64,000 bases of DNA from Entophlyctis helioformis (Eukaryota; Chytridiomycota; Chytridiomycetes; Chytridiales; Chytriomycetaceae): NCBI GenBank assembly GCA_025526915.1, contig JAHLKH010000027.1, positions 124,001-188,000 on the forward strand, read 5' to 3'. The translations under genes and the position numbers were made by a program. The notes beneath the pieces were generated by a model. It saw nothing but the letters and a program-made list of their open reading frames with translations, was not told where the DNA came from and did no database searches. Shown one piece after another: positions 32,948-44,074 of the stretch (positions are counted from its first letter, which is position 1; every line of letters begins with the position of its first letter).

Positions 32948-34938
32948 ATGTCGCTCTCTGGGAGAACCGTGTACATTGACCCGCGTCTCGGCAGCATGAA
33001 GGACGCCAAGCTCTGGGTATGTGCGGTGCAGCTGTCCAACAGCGGTGACCCTGTCTGGCATGTGTGGCAATGGACTGTTCCCCGCCTGGTGCGATGCTGG
33101 CTGTCTGTCTGCGTGTATCTGTGCCCCAAAGGCGTGGTTGTCCTGGATTGTCCTGGATTGTCCTGGATTGCTGCCAGATGTGGACGTGGATGCTGACAGT
33201 GCCACCAAGCTTGACATGTTCGGCGAGGAGTCGCTCTATCCACTTGCTCGGCGCATGCCTGCCATGACGGTTGGCAAGGTACGCCTCCATGCGCGTGTCC
33301 TTGTGCCGTGGCTTTGCATCATGCTCTTGTTGCGTGTCGTGCCCTGCCCGACCGTGTTGCGTCTGTAGAGTGGCCAACGCGACATGTGCGACACGGCCAG
33401 AATCCATGCTGGCCGACGTTGCTGTCTACTGCCTTGGAGTGCGCCAGTGTGCCGAGATGGCTGACTCTGCATGCTGCGCCATGTCGTTGATTGACCGATC
33501 TTGCTGTTGCTGTCTTCCCATGCTTGCCGTCGACCGCCAGCCTGACAAGCTGCTGGATGACTTGAAGATGCCTGGATGGAACATGCTGTGCTATGACGGT
33601 GAGGGTCTGCTTGCTGTGTCCGAGACTCGCCTGCAACGATGCCGACTGGCTGGCTGATTGGCCGACTGTTGCGATGCTTGGATCAGAGCTCTTTCCCATG
33701 ACGGAGATTGGGATCGTCTTTGACTTTATCTCGTCGCTGCCTGCAGGTCAGTCGAGTGTTGCTGTCGATGTTTGCTGCTGTTTGCTGGTGTTGTCGATCG
33801 TGTGAGCTTGGTTGGTTGGTTGCTTGCTTGCCGTGCTCGTTGGATGGTTGCGAGGATCGCGAGCGACATGCCACAGCCAGCAGCAAGCCTTGCGGACCAG
33901 ACGCGGATCGCGACGGGATGCGACAGTGTCCAGCAAGACCAAACAGGCAGCATCCTCTTGGCGTGGTCGCAAGCGTGTCGGCCGTCGTCATCGACGCATC
34001 CTTCACCAAGCCACGACTGTCCGACTTGGTGACTGTGACTACTGGACTGGCATGGCTTGACTGACACTGCCTTGGAACCCACCGACCGACATGCGAATGC
34101 AAACCTGGATACAGCGTTCATCGTCAAGTACGGCTTGAAGGTCGCCTTGATGCCCGAGTCGATGATGAGGCAGAAGCAGCACTCCAGCACTGTCCAGCAT
34201 CACAACAAGAAGCATAACTCTGGCAGCATGGCTCAGGTGAGTGGCACGGACAGACCCACTGGACATTAGACCCTGTCTCGGCTTGGCTTGTGACTGGCTG
34301 TGGCTGTCTGCTGCTCATGCTGCTCATGCTGCTCATGCTGAACGACTTGCGCTGACTGACGGATGGGTTTCATTGGAAGCACACATCTGACCGACAGCAG
34401 GACACAATGGCGATGCTGGACGAGCCTGAGAGCAAGAAGGTCAAGACGGTCAAGACGGCCCAGATGGACCATGACCTCATGCTGGCTGGTGAGTGCTGGC
34501 ATGGCTGGCCCTGACATGGCTTGGCCAACGATGGCTGTTTTGCAATGCTCGGGAAACTGACGCTTGTTCGCGACGCGCCAACTCCGACTCGCGTGGCAAC
34601 ACCAACCCCGACAGCGTGCAAGCGTCGTCGCGAGGACGATGACGACGACAGCGAGGCAGACACGCCTCCTCCAGCCAAGCGCCAGCAGTCCGATGCCCGT
34701 GCCAGCATTCGTGACGACAGCATCCCCATGCCACAGCCTCGCAGCATCCTTCCCAAGCCTGCAGGCAAACGTAAGCCAGATCGGCCACGCCTTGCTTGCA
34801 CCTGCGCACACATGAACTGATCGCCATCCACGCACACTCGCGTCAGGCACCATGCCAACCGTCGGCAGACTGGAGCCGGCTTGTCCGACCAACGCCAGCA
34901 CGTCCGGACGCCTCCTGTTCTCGTCCCTTTGCCACTGA
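32948..34938 (+). CDS. Unidentified eight-exon gene, probable nuclear protein
   Basis: I do not recognise the family. Eight exons can be chained with no frame conflict: 32948-33020, 33178-33278, 33541-33598, 33687-33746, 34115-34236, 34401-34488, 34615-34770, 34847-34938, giving 249 residues. The N-terminal 110 residues look globular (YIDPRLGSMKDAKLW, LYPLARRMPAMTVGK, MTEIGIVFDFISSLPA, IVKYGLKVALMPESMM). The rest is charged and disordered, with basic clusters beside acid runs (CKRRREDDDDDSEAD, PPPAKRQQ) and a Pro-rich MPQPRSILPKP, suggesting nuclear location. The first donor (GTGCGG) was chosen because it gives the Asp-rich frame; GTATGT four bases earlier would give a poor one. Introns make up over 60 percent of the gene. 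Confidence 0.55.
33141..33171 (+). repeat. Triplicated TCCTGGATTG decamer next to an acceptor
   Basis: Three perfect tandem TCCTGGATTG units (33141-33170) end a few bases before the CTGCCAG acceptor at 33177 in intron 1 of the unidentified gene. It occupies the place of the branch site and polypyrimidine tract. Confidence 0.8.
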
Positions 34939-35139
34939 TCGATGCACCATCTGTGTTGCTCTTGTCTGCCTGTGCCTCGCTCTTGCAATCTCTTGTCCTC
35001 GCTCTCTGCTCTTCCATCTCATCTATGCCATCTCATCTACGCTCAGCCTGTCTGCTCTCACCAATAAATCTTCCGGCTCAGACGCCACACGCATTTTGTT
35101 TTGAAACCCGGCTCCCAAGTTGACCGCCCAAACACAACC

Positions 35140-36201
35140 ATGTCCAGCCGGCTGCGTATCATCCTCGGCGCCGTCTTCGTCCTAGTGCTGCTGTCAGTGA
35201 CGCTGCTGGTCACCAACCAGGAGCGTCTCATGGTTGCCATGTCCAGCCTGCAGGCCGAGCAGAAGGCGCTCGAGTCGCACCAGCGTGAGCAAGACATGGC
35301 GGCCAACCACGCTATGCACAGCCATGACGACGACGGCGAGCCAGACGGACTCTCGCCAGCAGTGGTCGAATACCACCACGACGAGTCGCACAGCCATGCT
35401 AGCGGCCACGAGCATGTGCATATCGCTACGCCCGAGGCCGAGGCGGCTGCATCTATTGCTGCTGCCGCCGGCGCCGCCATTGCTGCTGCTGCTGCGGACA
35501 AGGACAAGCTGCCGTTCCGCTTGCCCAAGCCCATCCCGCCGATCAAGAACCGCACACAGATCTTCTCGATCCTGCAGGCCGAGGGCATGACGGTCGGTGC
35601 CGAGCTAGGCGTGCAGCGCGGCCTCTTTTCCGAGACGGCGCTCACGCACTGGCCAGCGTGCACGCGCTACATCCTCGTGGACGTGTGGGCGGCGCAGGAG
35701 AACTACAAGGACATTGCCAACGTGGACAATGCCGCGCAGAACGAGCTGTACGCAGAGACCATGTCCCGTGTGGCGCCGTGGAAATCCAAGGTCGAGGTGC
35801 TCCGCATGTTCACGTCCCAGGCGGCCGGCAAGATCAAGGACGGCGAGCTGGACTTTGTATACGTCGATGCCCGCCACGACTATTGCGGTGTCATGGAGGA
35901 TCTCGTGGCGTACTGGCCCAAGGTCCGTTCTGGCGGTATCATGGCGGGACATGACTACATGGAGGCGAGTGAGGTGCCGGGACAGGACTGGGGCGTCTGC
36001 GGCGACGGCTCGCGCAACGAGGGTGCCGTCATGGGTGCTGTTCTCGAGTTTAGCCAGAAACACTCGCTGCAGGTCATTGTCGTGTATAACGAGTAAGTCT
36101 GCTCTTGGACTACTTGCTGTGTAGAGGCTTGCATCGCTGCTTGGATACTGATGATCATCGGCAGGTACCCCTTCCCGTCGTGGCTGATTCGCAAGCCGTA
36201 A
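35140..36201 (+). CDS. Membrane-anchored class I SAM-dependent methyltransferase (Methyltransf_24 type)
   Basis: Exons 35140-36092 and 36165-36201 give 329 residues. A single N-terminal anchor (LRIILGAVFVLVLLSVTLLV) makes it type II; a coiled, His/Asp-rich and Ala-rich stem follows (about 30-125). The catalytic domain has motif I GMTVGAELGVQRGLFS, an acidic strand end LVDVWAAQENYKD, and LDFVYVDARHDYCGV followed by SGGIMAGHDY, the pattern of the MTase_24 group found in many copies in early-diverging fungi. Substrate unknown; Golgi or ER lumen location is inferred from topology. The last exon adds YPFPSWLIRKP. Confidence 0.85.
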
Positions 36202-36410
36202 TCGAGTGCACCGCCTCGCGACTGCTGTTTTCTGTTGTCCCTTGCACGCAACACGTCTGTTGAATCTGAAATGAACGCTTGTGCACTACGTCCACAATGC
36301 TACCAGCCGTATCGTTACAGCGGGATCCTCCCAATCGACCTTAAATGACACATACTCGCAAGTGGCATCCAGGCGGCAGACTCTTGATAGTCACAATAAC
36401 ACTTTATTGG

Positions 36411-39400
36411 TCAGCGACGCGAGGCGAATGCTCGTTGCGGCGGCTGCAGCCCGGCACCGCCCGATGGCGATCCAGGTGGCCCGACACTTGTTCTTGCCGC
36501 GCCAGGCATGCGCAGTGCAGACGCGACGGGTGTTGGCGCAGTCGGGGCAGTGGTCGACGACCGCTTGCCAAGGATATCGGTGGCCGAGTCCACATTGTTG
36601 CCCACACCGTCAAACACGCCCATCTCGTTCATCTGGTCCTGCAGCATGTCCATCACAAGATCCTCTTCAGACGACGAGCCAGACTTGATGTTGGACGCAG
36701 GGGTCGTTGGAACGGGACTCTTGGCAGGCGCAGCAGCCGAATCTGTCTTGGCAGTCTCCTTCTGCGTCGGCTGCGGTGCGGATCCAGACGCGCCAGAACT
36801 CTCGGTCGGCTTGATGACAAGCTTGGGCATGGTCGACACAATCTCGCGCGGCTGCCAATACACGTGCATTAGATCCTCGAGCTCGGCCATCTGCCGCAGC
36901 TCGTCCTCCACTAGCTGCTCCTTGGTCAGCGGGCTCTTGGTGATGGGTGCAATCGATGCAGCCGCGACACCGCCAGCCACCGCTGCCCCAGCCGCAGACA
37001 CAGTCCCAAGAGCAGGAGACGGCATCGCACTGGTCGCACGCGACCCAAACCACGATGATGCAGGCGATCCAGTCGCCGATGCGTCCAGCGCAGCCTTTTT
37101 CTTGGCCGCGGCAGCCTCCTCGCGCTCTTTCCGCTTCTGCTCGGCCTCTTCCTTGCGCTTGCGCATCCGCTCTTCGCGCTCGTGTAGCCGTTCCTTTTCA
37201 AGCTCGAGCCGCTCGCGCTCCTCCTCCTGATCCCAGTCCTCGAACGAGTCGCTGGATACAGCAAACCCGCACCGCTTGAGGATCTTGGGCATTTCGGTGC
37301 GGTAGTCGAGGTGGCCCTTGACAATGTCAGACAGGTTCTCGTTGTGGATGCCAGGCACGTCAGAGATCGGACCGAGACCGGCGACTTCGGACCAGAGGGC
37401 AGACGACGCGCGGTACAGCACCCCGAGCATCATGTCGTTTTGGGTGTAGCCGTTGACCACGCGGCCAGCAACAATCGAGGCAATGCGCTCCCAGTCTGCC
37501 TTTTTGCCAATCACGGGCGTGCCAAAGATGTATGCCTCCTCAACGAGACCCGTGGCGTTGTGGGCAGCGAGCTCGAGCAGACAAAAGTAGATGACGCGGG
37601 CTCCGAGCGAGAACCCAACGAGCGTCACGGGGCGGTTGCCTTGCACTTGGCCCATGAGAGTATCGGCCAAGACACGGCCGGCCTTTTCGGCCTTGGTGAG
37701 CGCGTTGCCCCAGGGGTTGTCGACGAGGTACGTGAGCTTGATCATCCACATCGGGCCTGCGAGACCCGCCATCAAGACGGGCAGCAGCGTGGCCTGCAGT
37801 CCCTGCTGGAAGATGAAGCTCGCAATCTCGCCAAACAGGATGCTCAGCGTCGATCCAAGCTCCTGGAGAACCTTGGTTTCCCAGATGAGCGTGTGCTGGT
37901 CGCCGTTCTGTCCCACCTCGAGCACAGAGAACGGCAGCGTGTGATCGTCCTCGCCACGCGCGACCCAGCCCGCAATCGTCACAAGCACGTGTGTCTGGCG
38001 CGCCTTGGGCAGCTCGCTCGGCTCGCGGAACCGGATCCCATCGTCGTCCATGCCGTCGTTCTGCGCCATGTCTCCATTGACGGTCGATGCCAGATCGTCG
38101 TCGTCGTCATCGTAGCCCATGTCTTCCTGGTCGTGCCCGAGGTCTGTGTCCACGGTCGATGCCATCTCCCATAACACATCCGAGTCATTGGCACCAGCAG
38201 CGCCATGCGTCTCGGCTGCCGACGTCAACATAACTCCTGCAGGCCGCATAGGAACGGGCGGGAGTGGACTGGCTCCGTCCGGCATACCCAGACCGCCACC
38301 TGCAAGCTGCTTGCCGTCGGCTTTGACGGCATGAGCAGCCTGCTGTGCCGCTTGCGCTTGCTTCTCCTGCTGCTGTGCACGCGCCTCGCGTCTGTACCGC
38401 TTGCGCCGCTCTGTGCGTCGCTTCTCGCGATTCTCCTCGAGCCGCTTGAGGGCATCCTCGAGCCCCAAAAACTCAAACTCCTCAATGCCGCGCGTGCGCT
38501 TCATCATCTTGGCGCCAGACATGCCGCCGCCAGTGAGCACGCCGCCTGTCGTGATCATGGCCAGGCCGCCCGCACTTGCCATGAACGTCGAAACACCAGT
38601 CGCACCTGTGACTCCAAACGTCGTCAGCGCGGCGCCGATACCTGCGCCAATGAACGGTGCTGCAAGACCGGCCGTGACACCAATCACCGCGCCACCAGCT
38701 GTCCAAGGATAGGCAAAGTCAGCCATTGGATCGCTTGACGCTTTTCGGTGCCATCCAAAATGCCATCATACATGGCTCGACTCACCAAGAGTAGCAATGC
38801 CAGCTAGCAGCCATCTGTTGCGTCCGTCAAACTTGTTGCGCTGCCCGACAACGTCATCATCCGGCTTGACGTCATCGTGGTCTTCAAACAGCCGCAATTG
38901 GTCGGCAATGACCGTCTCCAGCTTGACAAGATCCAAGTACGGCACCTCCATGTCAGAGGCAATCGTGCGCAGGATGGTGCGCGCACGGGCATCATACGAC
39001 CCGTCGGCGATGCTCAGGATAAACAGATGCGACAGAATCGTGTACCGCACATCCGACGGATCCGTATCGTTTGCCGTGAGATGCTCGCTCGACAGTGACA
39101 CTGGCAGGCCATTGTCAAGCGCTTCTTGCTCGGCACGTTGGCGCTGCTCTTGCTGGGCCTCGAGACGCGCGAGGGCCCGCTTGGCGTCGTTGAGAAGGCC
39201 GGTCGAGAGATCCGACGGGACGAGGCCGTGCTCGGCAAGGTTTTTGATCATGAGCCGCTCCTCGGGAACGAGATCAATGTAACGTACAGCTTTTCCATAA
39301 ACTGCTCGGCCCACTTGTCGTAGGCGGCTGCAGCCTTTTTGAACTTTTCCAGCCGAGTTTTGCGGATATGCGCGATGCACAGATAGCAGAGACCGACGTA

Positions 39401-40755
39401 TGCAATCTTTTGCGTGTCCGTGAAGACGTTTTGGATGTTGGAGATGGTCTGCGACTTTGACGTGAATGGTGCGCGGTCTTCTTCGCGACGGCGAGCGGCT
39501 GCATCGGCAGCGGCGGCAGTGGAGGCGGCATTGGCTGTGGCGTGGAGAGAGTTGCTGGACAGTTTGCGCGAGTGCGACAGGGATCTCTGCGAGTCCGAGC
39601 CGGACAGTGCACCCAGAGCGTCGGCATCTCCGACAGATCCTCTGTTGCTGCTCGACACCGATGCACCCGAGCTGGGAATGGGAGCGGCCAATGACGACTT
39701 GGCCGGTGCTAGGTGGCCACTGTGATGCTTGTTGGGGCGATCGTGTGCTGCTGCTGCTGCTGCATGACCGCTCGCCAGGTCGCCACCAGACGACTTGTGA
39801 GAGAGCAGATCACCCGACACACGGCCCCCGTCGCTGCCAAAGTCGATGTTGTCAAACTCGGCATCCTCGTCCACGCTGCCGTCCAACCGGATGTCCGGGT
39901 TGCTGGCGGTGAAAATGCGATCGAGGCTGGGCGTACTGTTGTGCAGCACATCGTGGCTGTAGGCGACGGGCTGGCGAGACAGGTCGATGTCGATGGCTTG
40001 GCCGGCCTCGAAGCGCTGCATGATCTCCATGAGATGGCGCTGGGTGTCTGATATGGGGTCGTCGGCCGACTGACGTAAGCCGAGGCGAGAGTCACAAGGC
40101 CGGCAAGCCATGTGGCGTGAGTGAGTACAAGGCTGCATAGGCAACAACGATAGGGGAGAGCGGGCTGCTGTGCTGGAGAAAGGGGACGCAGCAGACGGCG
40201 CACAGGCGCATGCTGCTCACGGCGGCAGGCTTACCAGGCGGGCATGGCGGGGCAGGACGGCCGACGCAGCGCCACCTACAGCACCAGCGGCAGATAAACT
40301 TGGCGCAGGCGGCAGTGAATGCTGCTGCTGGTGCTGTTCGTGCTGGTGGTGCTGCATGTCTGCCCACGGGTCGCCGGGCAGCAGGCCGGAGGAGCCCTGG
40401 AGGGCGGACAGGCCGAGGCCGGGCGACACCAGGCCGCCTGCCGGTGCCGCCGCAGCCAGGCCGCTGTCCAGCCGCAGCTCGGCCATGTGCGGCGTCTCAA
40501 ACGGCGTTGTCCACTCGGTCGCAGACGCCAGCTCGCGCAGGTCGCTGTCGGCATCGCCGTGGGTGTGTGCGGCCTGTTGCGTGGCCGTTGCATGCAACGC
40601 CGAGTGCGAGTGTGTGTATGTGTGCGCGAGTGTGCGTGTGTGCCGTACGGGAGCATGCAGGCAGTGGTCAGTCGCTGTTGCTGTTCGTCCGCCCGTCCGT
40701 CGCTCGCTGTTCACGGCCGCAGACTCACCCATGGATCGTGTTCGCGATCGGCCAT
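36411..40755 (-). CDS. MIL1: DUF726/TMCO4-family protein similar to yeast Mil1
   Basis: Exons 40729-40755, 40235-40573, 38786-40069 and 36411-38698. The alpha/beta-hydrolase-like core has an Ala/Gly-rich double membrane stretch (AGGAVIGVTAGLAAPFIGAG onward), then WETKVLQELGSTLSILFGEI, DNPWGNALTKAEKAG and the elbow LVGFSLGARVIYFCL, all marks of DUF726. In yeast, Mil1 binds the AP-1 mu subunit Apm2. Two DPW motifs (end of exon 1, and GDPWADM in exon 2) fit an adaptor-ear ligand. Exon 1 is 27 nt (MADREHDPW). The frame changes near 39281-39290, between WAEQFMEKLY and YIDLVPEERLMIKNL; total length is 3n+2, so one base seems missing. About 1,312 residues with coiled, Lys/Glu-rich and Pro-rich tails. 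Confidence 0.85.
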
Positions 40756-41174
40756 CGCACAATAAGGAAACCTGCCGCGAAAGTCTGTGCACACAATCCA
40801 GCCACGCCGGTCGTAGAGCTGGTTCGCTCCCCAGCTGCTGTCTTCTCCAATCAAGTACTGCAACGCCGCACGTGCAAGCACAGTTGCTCAACAACCAAGA
40901 ACCAGCGGTGGTTGACATGGCGTTCAATCAAAGAAAGGCACAGTTGTACACGGAGTGGGGCATGACATCGCGTGACATCGCATCGTATCAGAGAGTCTTG
41001 GTTGCATCTACATTCCGGCCAGAGCAGTTTTAGCGAGCTGCATCTTGCACGGCACGTCCAGCATTCACGGCCGCGTGTTCACAGCTTACCTTTGGGTGGT
41101 CGTTGGTCGCCGTTGGTCGCCGTTGGGTTGCCTTTGGGTTGCCGTTGGTCGCCAGAGTGCTTGCTGGGATCAAA
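40756..41174. other. Intergenic region upstream of MIL1
   Basis: About 420 bp. Contains a GC-rich promoter side next to MIL1 and, at 41095-41155, overlapping direct repeats of GTTGGTCGCC and GGGTTGCC. No gene seen apart from a possible extension of the preceding minus-strand gene, which would end at 41175. Confidence 0.5.
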
Positions 41175-41280
41175 TCAGCAAGCAAACTGTTCAGTATCTC
41201 CAAACTCGATCGGCTCGTCAAGGTCATCCTCGCGTTCATCAAAGAGGCTCCAATGGTGTTCATCTTGGCCGTGCAGGTCT

Positions 41281-43033
41281 TCATAGCTTGAGATCGCCGC
41301 TCAGAATACCGGCGTCCTCTCCGCTAAAGTTCAGGTAGGCGGCATCGAGCATTGTGTCTTCACCGTGTATGGCGAACGGGTTCATGGCCGTGGGCTTGTT
41401 GGGAGTAGATCGGACAGCCACGGTGCTGGCACTGCCAGTGCCACCGGAAGCCAGTTGCAGCCCGTTTGTGGGCATCATGAGCGAGGTGAGCGTGTTGAGA
41501 GTGTTGAGTGGGTCAAAGACGCTCATGAACGGATCGGCATGCGGCCGGCCAAGCGCAGGTGTCGGCAGGGGCAGTGCGGTCTGCATGCCGGCCAGCTGTG
41601 CCTGATACGACAGCCCCGAAACGATCATGTGGGTTTGCGATTGTAACAGCAGACCCGTCGCGTAGGCAGTATAATGGCCATGTCCCGGTCGGCTCATCCA
41701 TTGCTCAAGCGGCATGGTCGCCATGTTCAAAGCCACGTTCATCGTCGGCATAGCCAGAGCCATGCCCATTGGCTGTTGGAGCAAGTGCATCCCATGAGGT
41801 GCAGCCGTCTCGGCAATCACTGGCGAGTGGATGCCGTGTGGCGCGGCTGAATGCACCACATGGTCCGTGTGGCGGGCACGCTGAGCCTTCTTGGTCACCT
41901 TGCTGCGGGGATGGGGCGGGTCCTTTCGACGGTCTACAGCAGGCAGATAGGCAGACGGGCAGATAGACAGGCAGACAGACAGACAGGTTGGCAGTCAGAG
42001 ACGCGTTCGTGGCAACTGCGCGCTGCATGTCACATACCAGCCTTGGCGAGTTTCGCAGTTCTACGGCCCGTCGGCAGCGGTGGCGACGAGGTCGGTGAAT
42101 GCTGGACGCCGACAGATGCAGCCGATGGAGAGTTGTGGACGGGAGATCGGCGGCGGTGGCCGATCTTGACCGCCTCGTGAAGCGACATTTCCCGTGGAGG
42201 CACCTTGGAGCTGCCGGGTTCTGGAAGTGGCGGCAAAACGTGCGGCACGGTGGGCGGATCGTGCACGGGGGAAGGTGGCAGCTGTGGCTGTGACTGCGGC
42301 TGCACCTGCGGCGGCAGCTGTGGCTGTATCTCGTGTTGGTCCCTTGGCGGTGACAATCGGTGATCGCTTGGCTTGCGCAGCCTCAGCTTGATGTTGGCAG
42401 GTCTTGGCGGCGGGGGAGGGCTTGCTTGCGGTGAAGATTGGCTTGCTTGCGACGGTTGAGAGTGGCGACGTCGCGACGCAGCAGACTGGTTGCGACCATA
42501 GGGCGAGAAGGGCACAAGCGAGGACGACCGTGTTGGCTCAGATGCGCGTCGAAGTGCAGTCGAGCGGCGGCCGACACCAGATGGACCGACATCGTCGATC
42601 GGGTCTGCAGCAGGCCTGTTCCAGCCAGGATCGTGCTTGTCCACCAGCCTGAGCATCAATGTCACCGTCTGGCTCTGCGAAACGGGGCGGGGCTTCTGCT
42701 GCTGCTGCTGGATCGCCTCTACCAGCTGGCGATGCAGGATGTAGAAAAGCTTCAAAGTTCCCCCGGCCAGCCAGAGCGTCCAGCGGTTCTTTGCCGTCGA
42801 CACAGCAACCTTGACGGCCTGCTGGTCGTCGCTTGACAGGCCGCTGAGCAGCGCTTCTAGGCCGTGGTCCTCGATCAGCCGCTCGACAGAGTCCAGGAGC
42901 CGCTTGAAGGACACGCAGTGATGCTCGGCCCTGGTGGAACCTGGCTTGGAGGTCCTGCGCAAACAACGGGATGCATGGATGCGTGTCAGCTGGTGGCTTT
43001 GTCGAGCTGTGATGTGTGGATGCCTGCACAACT

Positions 43034-43065
<32 letters not shown>

Positions 43066-43609
43066 GGTCGGCGGTCGCCCAAGCCAAGGCGTGGCGCATC
43101 GCGTGGCACAGTCTTGGCGCGATGCTGGGACCAGCGCCGTGGATGGCTGGGAAGACGCGCTCAAATCGGCGGATGGCCGACCAAGAGCCACGGGGATGGC
43201 AGCAGGACGAGAATGGCAGCAGGACGGAATGGCCGAGGGGGAGCATGGAGATGGAAGGGACACGGCCAGCAAAAGAGGACGGCAAACTCACCAGCTGCAG
43301 CTTGAGGTTGTGACGATCAACGACCTTGGCTGGCCCCTTGCCGTGTTGCGTTTGGGCCGTGCCGACGGTCGTAGGCCTGCCGCCGCTGTCATCGCTCGCA
43401 CCGTGACGAGAATCGTCGCTGTCGTCCGCCATGCCCTTGTAGACATAGTCGCCATCGTGACTGTTGTCGTCATCGGCGTCGCCGCTGTCCGTCTCGCCAC
43501 GATCCTTGTCGCTGGTGTGTAAGAACGGCACCCTGTCGCATGCCTTGCCGTCTTCCTTGTGGCTTGAGGAGCAGGCCAAAGACAGGGTCGTGTTCCGGCG
43601 AGGCGGCAT
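41281..43609 (-). CDS. Unidentified low-complexity protein with one helical domain
   Basis: Not recognised. Exons 43292-43609, 42038-42954 and 41281-41933. The N-terminus is acidic and Ser-rich; a helical block follows (FKRLLDSVERLIEDHGLEAL, then KNRWTLWLAGGTLKLFYILH) that looks globular. The middle is Pro/Gln/Ser-rich with basic sites (GRRTAKLAKA-DRRKDPPHP). The end is Met/Leu/Thr-rich. Composition suggests a transcriptional or RNA-related regulator, without proof. Exon 2 seems to shift frame near 42930 (total length 3n+1). After the stop at 41281 the next frame reads YEDLHGQDEHHWSLFDERED and DLDEPIEFGDTEQFAC to a stop at 41175, an acidic stretch that could be the real C-terminus if another base is wrong. 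Confidence 0.5.
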
Positions 43610-44074
43610 GATTTGTTTTTGCTCGGACGACTTGGATATGCTGCAAAGGGCGGCTGCTCGCTGCTCTTAAAGCCCGGCAGCCAGAAGCTGATCGCCATTG
43701 TTCTCCAGATCCACCAACAGGCGATGCGAGCAGCACATCTCCACGGCACGACTGTATGAAAAAGAGCTCGTCGCCCAACAATGGACGCATCAAGAGTCAC
43801 GAACAGACATGTTCAATGGGAGAGCACAGACGCAACAACGACGCAATGCAATGCATGACAGAGAGAGAGAGAAGTAGAAAGGGGGATCGTGGGGAGATAA
43901 AGGGAGAGAGAAAGAGAGTGGGCGAGACTAATGATGTTAAGAGTGTACTAGGATGAGATGAGAAAGAAAGGGAATGATAAAAGAGATGAGGAAGTGAGAT
44001 GCGAAGTGTCCACAAGAAGGATAAATGTAGGAGCGTGGGTGGGATCAGTGGGATCAGTGCGAGTCGTGTGCACG
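43610..44074. other. Intergenic region with long polypurine tract
   Basis: About 465 bp between the 3' end of the WHI3-like gene and the start of the unidentified gene, both minus strand. From about 43856 to 43996 the plus strand is mostly A and G (runs such as GAGAGAGAGAAG and AAAGAGAGTGGG), so the minus strand is pyrimidine-rich. This would be the 3' UTR or terminator zone of the WHI3-like gene and upstream control of the next one. Confidence 0.6.
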
